Source of the DNA: Stenotrophomonas pavanii
Lineage (GTDB): Bacteria; Pseudomonadota; Gammaproteobacteria; Xanthomonadales; Xanthomonadaceae
Assembly (NCBI RefSeq): GCF_900101175.1
Contig: NZ_FNFQ01000009.1
Span: 62,001-126,000, forward strand
Reading direction: 5' to 3'
DNA length: 64,000 nt
Under the pieces are notes generated by a model. The model saw only the letters and a list, made by a program, of their open reading frames with translations, searched no databases and was not told the DNA's origin. The translations under genes and the position numbers were made by a program. Positions within the stretch are counted from its first letter, which is position 1. The number at the start of each line of letters is the position of its first letter. Shown here in pieces: positions 14,917-23,709 of this stretch.

Positions 14917-17100
14917 CTAGAAGGTTGACCACTCTGCTACGGATCGAGCCTCTTCCCGCGTCCGAATTCCACGCGCCCGAACAGGGGTTAGGCGGGGCTC
15001 GTTCGAGGCGGTTGCTTTGATCCTGAAGAGGGAAGCAGCCTTTTCCAGCTCATTTGCTTGCTCGGCCATGGATCGGGCCGCGGCACTAGCCTCTTCCACC
15101 AACGCAGCATTCTGCTGGGTTGCTTCATCCATCTGAGCGATGGTTTGATTGACCTGCTCAATTCCAGTGGCTTGCTCAATGCTGGCTTCGGCGATCTGGC
15201 GCACGATCTCCCCAGTCTGGGCAGCTGAATTCTTCAGCTCTCTCATGCTGGCGTCCGACCGCCGGGCAATAGCGATTCCAGCCTCAACCCTACCTGTCGA
15301 CTCATCAATGAGTGCTTTGATGTCCTTGGCGGACGCCGCTGCCCGTTGAGCAAGCGTGCGCACCTCAGAGGCGACCACCGCGAATCCGCGTCCCTGCTCG
15401 CCTGCGCGAGCTGCTTCAACTGCCGCGTTCAGTGCAAGAATATTGGTCTGGAAGGCAATGCCGTCAATCAGTGTCACCATCTCACCGATTCGCTGGGACG
15501 ACGCATTGATTTGTCCCATGACGTCAACCACTTCGCTCACGACACGGGCGGTTGCGGCGACTGCCTCGCCAGCCCCTTCCGAAGCGGCGTTGGCTTGCTG
15601 GGCATGCTCAGCGTTCTGGCGCACCGTCGAGGTCAGCTCCTCCATCGATGCGGCGGTTTCCTCCAAATTCGCAGCCTGCGATTCGGTCCTGCGTGAGAGA
15701 TCACTGTTCCCGGCTGCAATTTCATCGGCCGCTGTGGCTATGGAGGCTGATGCAAGCTGAATTCGCTGGACGATCTCAGTGAGGTTGCCCGCAGTTCGGT
15801 TCGCATCGCGCTGCATCGTTGCGAAAACACCCTGGTAGTTTCCGTCAATGCGTTGGGTCAGATCACCTTCGGCCATTGCGCCAAGCACCTTCGAAAGCGC
15901 GCTCAAGCTTTCGTCCGCTGTGCTCATCAACCTATTCAGGTCTTCGATCATGACCCGGAAGTCATGCTGATATGCCTGCGCGTTACCTCGAACGCTGAAA
16001 TCGCCGACGGAGGCGGCTTGAGCTAGTCGCTTGATGTCTCCATTGATCGCTTCCAAGCTAGCCTTCGCTGCGTCCATCGATTCGTGCAGCATCGCCCGAG
16101 AGCCAGGCAGACGCTTTGCGTCACGGCGTAGGTTGCCTTGTGCGTACTCGTTCAGCACTTCCATAGCGTCGACAATGGCATCCAAGTGTTCAAAGACCAT
16201 GGTATTCATGCCCGCTGCCAGGTCGCCATAGACGCCAGGGAAGTCCGTCTGCATGCGGAAGCTGATGTCCTCGCCGGCATGCTTGTGAATCATGGTGCGG
16301 GTCTGGTCAGAGAAGCGCTGGAGCATCTCAATCATGCCGTCAGTGGAGCGAAGCATCTGTCCGACCTCGTCAGGACTATCGTCGCTGTGGCGTACATTCA
16401 GGTCACCACGCGTTACCGCTTCGATGGAGGCTGAGACCTTTGAAAGGGGGCCAGTCAGGCTGCGTGAGATCAGCCAAGATGCGAGGATTCCAATGATGAG
16501 ACTCAACGTTCCAAAGGTAGTGAGAAGCCCAGTGGTCCTGGCCGATAGCGCGGCCGCTTCTTCCGCGCCTTCCTTCACTAAGCGATGCTGGAGCGTAGTG
16601 AAGTCAGTGAGAGCCGAATTCCGACTGTCGGAGGCAGGCCTGACTTTGGTGACGAGGAGCTGGTTGGCTGCATCGTAGTCGCCGGCACTGATGAGCTGAT
16701 CCAGTTCCTTGTTAAGAGTGCTGGCTGCGAGGGCGGCGCTGCTCACCCGCTGCCGCATGGATTGCGTCGAGGCGTTGGTGGCCGGCCTTGACGTGAAGGC
16801 AGCCCAGCGTTGGTCATACTCTGACGTCAGCTTCTCCAATTTGTCGGTGTCAGTCGCTACATCGACTCCTCTCTTCAGAAGCATGTCCCGGCGAAGCAGC
16901 ATCATTTCTTTGTTCAGCGCGAGCAGGTCATAGAGCTCACCCATGCGGGTGACACGAACATTGACCGCCGATTCAAACTGTTGGCGCTGCTTGTAGGTGC
17001 TGTGCAGAGCGATGCCAAGAATGGTGGCAATCAGGGCCAGCAGGATGACGAAGCCGAGGGTCAGGCGAGGTCCCACTTTCAGGCGGCGCATTGTGTACAT
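14917..17100 (-). CDS. Methyl-accepting chemotaxis protein with CheR-tether pentapeptide
   Basis: 727 residues from ATG 17100 (a second ATG three codons later is possible; the frame is open 33 codons upstream). TM1 is about residues 14-34, a ~155-residue four-helix-bundle-like periplasmic sensor follows, then TM2 (191-212), a HAMP segment with further HAMP-like linkers (to ~440), and the long cytoplasmic signalling coiled coil. Its tip carries the conserved [24 protein letters not shown] hairpin region. The protein ends in E-W-S-T-F, matching the x-W-x-x-F tail that binds CheR/CheB in high-abundance receptors. The ligand is unknown. It resembles the receptor at 21516 in the signalling domain but not in the sensor. 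Confidence 0.93.
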   Translation of the reverse strand: MYTMRRLKVGPRLTLGFVILLALIATILGIALHSTYKQRQQFESAVNVRVTRMGELYDLLALNKEMMLLRRDMLLKRGVDVATDTDKLEKLTSEYDQRWAAFTSRPATNASTQSMRQRVSSAALAASTLNKELDQLISAGDYDAANQLLVTKVRPASDSRNSALTDFTTLQHRLVKEGAEEAAALSARTTGLLTTFGTLSLIIGILASWLISRSLTGPLSKVSASIEAVTRGDLNVRHSDDSPDEVGQMLRSTDGMIEMLQRFSDQTRTMIHKHAGEDISFRMQTDFPGVYGDLAAGMNTMVFEHLDAIVDAMEVLNEYAQGNLRRDAKRLPGSRAMLHESMDAAKASLEAINGDIKRLAQAASVGDFSVRGNAQAYQHDFRVMIEDLNRLMSTADESLSALSKVLGAMAEGDLTQRIDGNYQGVFATMQRDANRTAGNLTEIVQRIQLASASIATAADEIAAGNSDLSRRTESQAANLEETAASMEELTSTVRQNAEHAQQANAASEGAGEAVAATARVVSEVVDVMGQINASSQRIGEMVTLIDGIAFQTNILALNAAVEAARAGEQGRGFAVVASEVRTLAQRAAASAKDIKALIDESTGRVEAGIAIARRSDASMRELKNSAAQTGEIVRQIAEASIEQATGIEQVNQTIAQMDEATQQNAALVEEASAAARSMAEQANELEKAASLFRIKATASNEPRLTPVRARGIRTREEARSVAEWSTF

Positions 17101-17313
17101 TTTGTGAAGTCCCGTAGTCAGTCGATTCCCGACTGCCGGGACGGCTGCGCAGGGGGAGGGCCCGGCAGGCAGTAAGACGTTAACGGCCCGTCGGAGCACT
17201 TCTTTAGGCGCCTGAAAGACCGTCCAGCAGAAGCCATGTTCGTGCCAATCTTGAGCGTCTTCTGCGCGTGGGCTTTGCGCCGGTCGGCCCAGCTTCTGAC
17301 TCGTGCAAGAAGG

Positions 17314-17339
17314 AGAAGCCCCGCATTAGCGGGGCTTCT
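17314..17339. terminator. Terminator hairpin (AGAAGCCCCGC stem)
   Basis: AGAAGCCCCGC-ATTA-GCGGGGCTTCT, a perfect 11-bp stem seven bases past the stop of the minus-strand gene at 17346. Confidence 0.75.
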
Positions 17340-17345
17340 GGTTGG

Positions 17346-17828
17346 TCAGGCAAGCGACCACTTGTGCGGCGCGGCGGGCTTCTGCTTGTAGATGTTTCCA
17401 CTCAGGTCCACGTGCAGTTCCATCCACTCGCCACCATCTTGGCGGGCGAGCATCTCGAAGTGCTTCGGGTGACGCCTCGGCTTTCCTGTGGTTTCAAATC
17501 CAGCCTCAGTTGCGGCAAGGACGGCTACTTCTGCGTCTGTCTGCGTGCTATCGCGATGCCGGGAATTTGGCCCGCCGCCATGGTGGGGCTTTTTGTGTTC
17601 AATCTCGGTGCTTTCTTGTCCTTTCCGTGCAATGCGTAGGACCTTGATCTCGGAAGGGCGGCGCTCTCCCTCTAGGTCTACCTCCAGCCCAGGCGACAGG
17701 GCAAACGACCCCGCACCTTTTGGCCCCAGGTCCGCGAGGAAGTACTTTCCATCAGACAGTACGGTGAAGCGATGGGCAAAAACGTGCTCGACAACGCCAG
17801 ATAGCGCAATGAGTTCATGATGCGGCAT
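17346..17828 (-). CDS. Hypothetical protein, possibly PepSY-like
   Basis: 160 residues, with AGGAG eight bases before the ATG and a terminator after the stop, so it is a monocistronic gene. The N-terminal ~70 residues look like a small beta-barrel (G-V-V-E-H-V-F-A-H-R-F-T-V ... A-D-L-G-P-K-G). A His/Gly-rich linker (K-K-P-H-H-G-G-G) follows. The C-terminal ~60 residues (E-V-A-V-L-A-A-T-E-A-G-F ... M-E-L-H-V-D-L-S-G-N-I-Y-K) resemble a PepSY-type fold. No signal peptide is visible. The fold assignments are weak and function is unknown. Confidence 0.72.
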   Translation of the reverse strand: MPHHELIALSGVVEHVFAHRFTVLSDGKYFLADLGPKGAGSFALSPGLEVDLEGERRPSEIKVLRIARKGQESTEIEHKKPHHGGGPNSRHRDSTQTDAEVAVLAATEAGFETTGKPRRHPKHFEMLARQDGGEWMELHVDLSGNIYKQKPAAPHKWSLA

Positions 17829-18143
17829 GCATTTCTCCTAAGAGCGCCCATGCTCGGGCGCTAGGAGGACATGTGTGCCGGACCTGATATCTGCAATGCG
17901 CGACGAGAACTGGTTCAGTGGCGGTTGTAGTAACTCTTCCTTGCGAAGATCAAGCGAACGAGCTGGTCAAGGGAGGGGGCCGGCGAGACGCTTCACAAGT
18001 CTCTTTAGGCTCAAGGATCACGAATCTACCTCCAGTCTTTGGCTAAGTGTCAGTCTGGTTGAGAACATGCTGGTATGCTGTTTCCCCTCCCAGAGTCGAT
18101 TGCTTTCGACGACTTAGGAGCGCCAGAAGGACCAAGGCAAAGC
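17829..18143. other. Intergenic region with a small hairpin
   Basis: 315 bases without a supported gene. AGCGCCC...GGGCGCT (17843-17862) lies directly upstream of the minus-strand gene at 17346, in its likely leader. Confidence 0.4.
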
Positions 18144-19031
18144 TCAGTCTCTCCGAGCACTTTTATCCAGCAGTCTGTACAGCCAGAAGGCTTCTTCTCG
18201 CAGAATTCCCTCGCGCAGCCGCAGTGCTGACAATCCGGACACACGTTTTACTTCTCGCCCAAGGTGCGATTGGTCACTGTATCCTGTGCTTGCCGCGATT
18301 GAAGCGAGATCAGTGTCATTGTGGCCAGCGTATGCAAAGGCTCGCTCTACTCGCGCGTATAGCTCCAGCTCCCGCTGACTCTGTCCGGTTAGCCGCTTGA
18401 CATGCCGTTGCCTCTGACGCGTTCCAATGCCTGTCAAGCCATTAGCAAGCTGCCTGGTCAGTCCTTTCAGCCAATCCTGTATACCGGCACGCCCCGGATG
18501 CGGTTGTACATCCTTCCACAGGGGTTGAAGAATGGCTTGCAGTGTCTCTAACGGATCATCGCTACTACCAACCTTGGTCAGGGCAGTGCTGGCTTCTAGA
18601 GGGAGCACTTCTTCGGCAGGGAGTATTGTGTCCACGTAGTTGTGGAGGCGAACACCCCATAGCTTGGCAAGTGCATCCGGATAGAAGCTAACCGTCAACG
18701 CGTGGACCGGTCCAGGTGACCAACTGGCAGTTGGCAGGCGTGATGGTCCGGAGAATGCGAAGACAGGAACTGATTGATGCAGTTGCACTGGGGCCGTGTC
18801 CACACCGGCGCCGACCATGTGCAGCTGTCCTTCCAGAATCCATGACAAGGATGACAAAGGCGTAGCGGGATGCATGTTGATCCGCTGCGTGGCAGAGAGC
18901 TCCAAGCCGCGTGTATCGCGTTCTACTGCAACGTAGATGCAGCCCGCAAGAGAGGCCAAAGGGAAGGTCAATCGTGCGCCACCTTCCGAAACGGCGACAT
19001 GTCGCTTGGGTTCTATCTCGTCGATCTTCAT
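18144..19031 (-). CDS. AraC-family transcriptional regulator
   Basis: 295 residues from ATG 19031 with AGAGGA immediately upstream; a TTG at 19088 would extend it by 19 codons and overlap the divergent gene. The N-terminal ~190 residues are a cupin-like sensor. The C-terminal double helix-turn-helix is at about residues 205-290, including D-L-A-S-I-A-A-S-T-G-Y-S-D-Q-S-H-L-G-R-E-V-K-R-V-S-G written in the usual AraC pattern. It is divergent from the alpha/beta hydrolase gene with only about 50 bp between starts, so control of that gene is likely. The ligand is unknown. Confidence 0.87.
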   Translation of the reverse strand: MKIDEIEPKRHVAVSEGGARLTFPLASLAGCIYVAVERDTRGLELSATQRINMHPATPLSSLSWILEGQLHMVGAGVDTAPVQLHQSVPVFAFSGPSRLPTASWSPGPVHALTVSFYPDALAKLWGVRLHNYVDTILPAEEVLPLEASTALTKVGSSDDPLETLQAILQPLWKDVQPHPGRAGIQDWLKGLTRQLANGLTGIGTRQRQRHVKRLTGQSQRELELYARVERAFAYAGHNDTDLASIAASTGYSDQSHLGREVKRVSGLSALRLREGILREEAFWLYRLLDKSARRD

Positions 19032-19080
19032 TCCTCTGACAATCTCCAGCTCATGCCCCGAACTTGCTGAGCGCCAATTT

Positions 19081-20271
19081 ATGACCAAAACTGTCTTTCA
19101 GGGAAAGCTATCACATCGGTTGCGCAGTGCATGGGTGCTGCTGAGCACGTCGGCAAGAGTTTTGGCCCGCCGGGCATTGGGGAGGCCGTTGGTGCCTGAA
19201 TGGTCGATTCCATTCGAGGTTGGAACTTTGTTCTATCGCCGGCAGTTCAATCATGCTTTCTCATTGAACAATGTCGCGGAAGCCCGTGCCTACTTTGATA
19301 GCTGTATCACCTTGCCAGGACCGCCGCCGCCGGTGGATATCCGGCCGGCAGAAGGAGATGAGCCCCGAGGTGAGTGGTTTACACCTCACGGCTACAAAGG
19401 CGCGCTGACAATTCTCTACTTCCACGGTGGGGGCTATGCTCTCCACGCAGCCGTTACCCGCAACTTCATCGCGATGCTTTCGCACAAGTTGCAGGTGAGG
19501 ATCTTCTCTTTGGACTATCGGCTGACCCCTGAGCACCCACATCCCGCTCAGCTTGACGATGCGCTGTCTGAGTATAGAAGCCTGCTGGCGAAGGGCTTGG
19601 ATCCCGCACAATTAGTCATCTGTGGCGACTCCGCGGGTGGGCACTTGGTGTTGATGACATTGGCTTCATTGAGCGGTTGTGACCTTCCACAGCCGTTGTT
19701 GGCAATAGCAATCAGCCCTTGGACCCACATAGGCCGATTGGGCGCAAGTCAGTTTGGCAACGATCAGTACGACATGGTGCAGGGTTACCAGACTCTTCAG
19801 TACGGCCAATGGCTCAAGGGCAAGCTTGCTTATGAGGACGAGGAGCTGTCGCCCATGGGTAGAAGTTACGTCGGGACCGCTCCTATTTACATTCAAGCCG
19901 GCGACAAGGAGATCTTGGTTGATATGATCCGAACATTCTCTAAGCGCGCTGCCAATCAAGGTGCGAGAGTCCGGCTGGATGTCTGGGCGCACATGACGCA
20001 CGAGTTCCACGCTTACGGTGACACCGAGCGAGAGAGCCAGGAAGCCATTGATCGTATGCGTCAAGCGATGGATTGGGCATTGGCGCAGTGCCGCCCTGCG
20101 GTTCGGAATTTACAAGCGGACCATCAGGTTTCGGCTTTGAAGTCGCGGGAGTCCGCAGCGACTCAGTCGAGCCTGTTTCCGCCCACCGATCAGACTGAAG
20201 TTGATACGTTGTTGAGTGAGCAGCCTAGAGATGCCTCTCCACTACAAAGAACGAATGACGTCTCTATCTAA
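19081..20271 (+). CDS. Alpha/beta hydrolase, hormone-sensitive-lipase type
   Basis: 396 residues from ATG 19081. The oxyanion-hole motif H-G-G-G is at 115-118 and the nucleophile elbow G-D-S-A-G-G at 182-187, with Ser184 catalytic. The acid is probably the Asp of A-G-D-K-E-I, and the base is a His in W-A-H-M-T-H-E-F. These features mark the HSL/arylacetamide-deacetylase esterase family. A tail of ~60 residues rich in Ser and Gln follows the hydrolase core and is unusual. There is no signal peptide, so it is cytosolic. The AraC regulator next door probably controls it. The substrate, likely a short-chain ester, cannot be read from sequence. Confidence 0.88.
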   Translation: MTKTVFQGKLSHRLRSAWVLLSTSARVLARRALGRPLVPEWSIPFEVGTLFYRRQFNHAFSLNNVAEARAYFDSCITLPGPPPPVDIRPAEGDEPRGEWFTPHGYKGALTILYFHGGGYALHAAVTRNFIAMLSHKLQVRIFSLDYRLTPEHPHPAQLDDALSEYRSLLAKGLDPAQLVICGDSAGGHLVLMTLASLSGCDLPQPLLAIAISPWTHIGRLGASQFGNDQYDMVQGYQTLQYGQWLKGKLAYEDEELSPMGRSYVGTAPIYIQAGDKEILVDMIRTFSKRAANQGARVRLDVWAHMTHEFHAYGDTERESQEAIDRMRQAMDWALAQCRPAVRNLQADHQVSALKSRESAATQSSLFPPTDQTEVDTLLSEQPRDASPLQRTNDVSI

Positions 20272-20330
20272 GCTTGCTGTTGAATGATTCCGGCCTGGGT
20301 CTGTCCCGTCATGCTTTGGCGGGGGATAGG

Positions 20331-20594
20331 TTACGCATTAGTGATTTCTTGGTTGAGTGAACGGAGTGGGCGCTCCTGCCCTTGAATGGGAACGGAGATT
20401 GCGGTCATTGATCCTCGCGCGCTTAGCCGGGTCCTGCCAGTCTCAGGCTGGCTGAAGTGCCCTCGCTTGGAGGCGCCGGCCGAGTGCCTGTCTTTCGAAC
20501 CGCTTTGGGGTTCGTAGTTCACCTGACTGGACAGGGCTCGCAGCGCTCGGCGAACCGCCTCGTTGAGCAGGCCGATCCTGTTCTGCAGGAGCAT
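20331..20594 (-). CDS. Uncertain small ORF, possibly a broken gene
   Basis: 87 residues from ATG 20594 (N-R-I-G-L-L-N-E-A-V-R-R-A-L near the start, then a Ser/Arg-rich tail). The same frame is open and protein-like for about 35 more codons upstream (T-F-E-N-Q-T-G-T-V-V-C-S-R-P-D-P-S), back to a TGA near 20705, but contains no ATG there. That suggests either a non-standard start or a gene whose 5' end was lost. No family recognised, and no clear ribosome site. Confidence 0.33.
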   Translation of the reverse strand: MLLQNRIGLLNEAVRRALRALSSQVNYEPQSGSKDRHSAGASKRGHFSQPETGRTRLSARGSMTAISVPIQGQERPLRSLNQEITNA

Positions 20595-20709
20595 CCCATA
20601 CTCCGGCGAGCGCCCCCGTGAGGCCGTGGAGAAGGCCGACGGATCCGGGCGGCTGCAGACGACTGTCCCAGTTTGGTTTTCAAAGGTCTTGACCCGTGCG
20701 GCCCCATTT

Positions 20710-21290
20710 CACGGGCCCCCGGGTGCGTGACTAGCTATCCGAGGGGAGGGGCGGCGGAGTACCGCACCGCTGAGCTGCTTTTGGGCCGGTGATCGCCCGG
20801 GAGGGGACGCAAGGTGGCTACGACTTGCGTCTAACTTGAAACCAAACTCTCGATAGTAGTCCAGCCCATCAGCGTTCAAGTTCCTGGCCTGGCGAGCCGC
20901 TTCGGCAACGGTCGCCCACAATCGCAACTCTGGCGCTCATTGAGGCGAGCTGGCGGCAGGCTTGCTGCGCAGAAGAGCGCATGGGGAGCAGTATGCCAGG
21001 CAGACACTTGCTGCTGGCGTTCGTTCGGGCAGGGCGGGGGGTGGTCAATGATCTTGGCTCACCTTAGAGGCGGGTTGAGACTCGGCCCGGCTTAAGAGCG
21101 CCGGTGAGCTTAGCGCGCTCCCGTATCCGAGGAGCCCTCCGTCAATGCCGAGACATCCCGCGCGTAGGGGAGAGCAATGAACATTTCGGGCTCTCCCTGT
21201 CTAGGGGGAACTTCTTGGTGGTCAAGGTTCATATCCCCAATCTGCGTAAGCAGATCTGGACCAATCATGGACAAACGAAAGATACATGTT
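20710..21290. other. Long gene-poor stretch upstream of the second chemoreceptor
   Basis: About 580 bases with only weak ORFs, none with a good start or family. Composition changes towards lower GC from about 21.15 kb. A strong hairpin (21291-21329) follows. Confidence 0.4.
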
Positions 21291-21329
21291 CTTGCTCATT
21301 TCGATAGCTGGAAGCTATCGAAAAGCAAG
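21291..21329. other. Strong stem-loop, possible small RNA or terminator
   Basis: CTTGCT, a CA bulge, TTTCGATAGCT, loop GGA, AGCTATCGAAA, AGCAAG: 17 paired bases with one two-base bulge and a three-base loop. It sits in the gene-free region 190 bases before the chemoreceptor start. A pyrimidine-rich but not T-only stretch follows. It could end an unrecognised small transcript or structure the chemoreceptor leader. Confidence 0.55.
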
Positions 21330-21515
21330 TTCTGCCTTCCTTACTTGCCTCTCTTGCGGGTAAAAGCGCCAAGCGTCGCTCAAATGCATTCATTGTGCGC
21401 CTAATTGGAAATTATGAGGTGAGGTGATGCGGCCCCGTGGGAGGGCTAAGGTTGTACCGAATGGGGCCGATCACTGGCCCGCTGACGTTGTCGGCCAGGA
21501 GTCAACTCCTCCCCC

Positions 21516-23654
21516 ATGAAAGGTGTGAATGTGAAGAATTTCTTGATGCGGTTCAGCGTCGGTACCCGCTTGAGTGCCGCCTTCGCTATCTTGATCGCGG
21601 TTGCGATGTCCATCGTTGCGTCCGGTCTTTGGACGCTGTCCCGTGCTGAGCAAAGCATGGACTCGATAGTCAAAGAGAGCATGGAGCGCATTCGACTCTC
21701 CAAATCCATGGCTAGCGCGAACATGCAGATCAGTATCTCGTTGCGTGAACTGATCATGCTGCAGGACAAGGATGTCCAGGCATCCTTGATGCGAAAGATC
21801 GCCGAGCAGCGGAAGGTGTACGACGAGGCTGGTGATGCCCTCTACGCAACCCCTGCCGACGAGGAAGGGAAGAGGATTCGTGCCGTCATCACCGAAAAGC
21901 GACTCGCAGCGCGTCGGGTCAATGACTCAGTTGTCGAGGCGGCCTCTCAGGGCGACGTAGTTCAGGCTACCAAGCTTCTCGCAGAAGGAGATGTGCTCCT
22001 CAATGAGTGGCAGGCTGCCATCTTTGCCAACGCGGAGCTTCAGGAGCGCTTGGCGAACGCAAGCTATCGCGAGGCACAAGCCGCGAGCGCCAGCGGTCGC
22101 ACGATGCTTATCACAGCCGGCGTTCTCGCGATCTTGCTCAGCATCGCGCTGGCAATTGCGATCACACGCAGTTTGACCGTTCCCTTGGAGCAAGCCACAA
22201 GAACTGCCGATGCCATTGCATTGGGTGGCATCGAGAACTTGATCAAGGTGGAGGGACGAGACGAGACAGCAGCACTGTTGAGAAGCATGAGCGCGATGCA
22301 GGATCGCATCAAGGCTCTCATCGCTGATCAGGAGGAAATGGCCTCTGCTCAGGCCGAAGGGCGGACGTCCCATCGTATTGATAGCTCCCGTCATCCGGGT
22401 GCCTTTGGCCAGCTCGCAATTGACACCAACGCCATGGTTGAGCGCTCCAACATGCTGATCGAACAGATCGTCGACATCGCTCAGCATTACGCGATAGGGG
22501 ACATGAGCGTACGGATGGAGGCTCTGCCCGGAGATCAGACCGCTATCACAGAAGCTATGGAGACCACACGAAGCAATTTGTTGGCGATCAACGAGGAGAT
22601 TCGTCGTCTTGTTCAAGCCGCGGCATTGGGGGACTTTTCACAACGCGGAACTTCAGATGGCTTTAGTCACAGCTTCCGAGAGATGATCGATAACCTTAAC
22701 CAGATGTTCGACGTCAGCGACCGAAGCCTTTCGAGTATCGCGAGTCTGCTGGGGGCGGTGGCTCAAGGCGATCTGACCTACCGTGTAGCCGGCCAGTTCA
22801 GTGGCGTTTTCGCCAAAATGCGTGATGCCGCGAACTCCTCCTCGGAGCAGCTTGGCAGCATCGTACGAGGCATCCAGGACGGAGCCGGAGTCATTCGGGT
22901 GTCCGCCGCGGAAGTGAGCAAGGGAAGCTCGGACCTGTCACGTCGCACGGAGCAGCAGGCGGCGAACCTGGAGGAGACGGCTGCGTCGATGGAGGAGTTG
23001 ACTTCCACGGTGCGCCAGAACGCGGATCATGCCTTGCAGGCTAGCAAACTCGCTTCGGACGCTGGTGAACTTGCCCTTCAGGGGGGCCGCGCCGTTGATC
23101 GGGCAATGGAAAGGATGGAAAAGGTTGAGGGGTCGTCTCAGCGCATCGCAGACATCACCACGGTGATCGATGGGATTGCCTTCCAAACCAACATACTAGC
23201 GCTGAACGCGGCCGTGGAGGCTGCTAGGGCAGGGGACCAAGGTCGGGGGTTTGCAGTGGTTGCAAGCGAGGTCCGGACGCTGGCCCAGCGCAGCGCTGAG
23301 GCAGCGAAGGAGATCAAGCAACTCATTGATCGCTCGGTCCAGGATGTGGTCGACAGCTCGAACGAGGTCCGGCAGACGGGGGCCACCATCCATCAGGTCG
23401 TTGAGAGCGTCCAGCGCGTACGCGACATGATCACGGAGATATCCGCAGCCTCCCAAGAACAGACTGCGGGCATTGAACAGGTTAACCAGGCGGTGATGCA
23501 GATGGACGAGGTGACACAGCAGAATGCTGCATTGGTGGAGGAGGCCTCAGCAGCGGCCGGTGCCGTCGAAGACCAGGCTGATGGGCTTGCTCAGGCAGTC
23601 GCATTCTTTAAGGTGAATACTGAGTTCCGCCCCCGTTTGGTTCACGCCAGTTGA
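21516..23654 (+). CDS. Methyl-accepting chemotaxis protein
   Basis: 712 residues from ATG 21516; a GTG five codons in (21531) has a better-spaced AAAGG and may be the true start. TM1 is about residues 17-38, a ~155-residue four-helix-bundle periplasmic domain follows, TM2 is 197-216, then HAMP and additional HAMP-like repeats, then the signalling coiled coil with the conserved tip ([16 protein letters not shown]). There is no C-terminal CheR-tether; it ends R-L-V-H-A-S. The signalling half is very close to the receptor at 14917, on the opposite strand. Ligand unknown. It lies 55 bp ahead of an EAL gene but a hairpin separates them. Confidence 0.92.
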   Translation: MKGVNVKNFLMRFSVGTRLSAAFAILIAVAMSIVASGLWTLSRAEQSMDSIVKESMERIRLSKSMASANMQISISLRELIMLQDKDVQASLMRKIAEQRKVYDEAGDALYATPADEEGKRIRAVITEKRLAARRVNDSVVEAASQGDVVQATKLLAEGDVLLNEWQAAIFANAELQERLANASYREAQAASASGRTMLITAGVLAILLSIALAIAITRSLTVPLEQATRTADAIALGGIENLIKVEGRDETAALLRSMSAMQDRIKALIADQEEMASAQAEGRTSHRIDSSRHPGAFGQLAIDTNAMVERSNMLIEQIVDIAQHYAIGDMSVRMEALPGDQTAITEAMETTRSNLLAINEEIRRLVQAAALGDFSQRGTSDGFSHSFREMIDNLNQMFDVSDRSLSSIASLLGAVAQGDLTYRVAGQFSGVFAKMRDAANSSSEQLGSIVRGIQDGAGVIRVSAAEVSKGSSDLSRRTEQQAANLEETAASMEELTSTVRQNADHALQASKLASDAGELALQGGRAVDRAMERMEKVEGSSQRIADITTVIDGIAFQTNILALNAAVEAARAGDQGRGFAVVASEVRTLAQRSAEAAKEIKQLIDRSVQDVVDSSNEVRQTGATIHQVVESVQRVRDMITEISAASQEQTAGIEQVNQAVMQMDEVTQQNAALVEEASAAAGAVEDQADGLAQAVAFFKVNTEFRPRLVHAS

Positions 23655-23661
23655 GTCCGAT

Positions 23662-23689
23662 CCTGCCGGATAACAATCTGTCCGGCGGG
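23662..23689 (+). terminator. Hairpin between chemoreceptor and EAL gene
   Basis: CCTGCCGGA and TCCGGCGGG pair over nine bases (one G-T) around a ten-base loop, eight bases after the chemoreceptor stop. No T-run, so read-through into the EAL gene is possible. Confidence 0.5.
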
Positions 23690-23709
23690 TACTAACCCCG
23701 GAGTCAGGA

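Noticed and set aside
20709..20927. 72-codon minus-strand ORF.
   Set aside because: TTG start, no ribosome site, and a Pro/Arg-rich tail typical of chance GC-rich frames.
21177..21404. Small ORFs covering the strong stem-loop.
   Set aside because: No ribosome site, and the coding frame would run straight through a long perfect hairpin; an RNA role is simpler.
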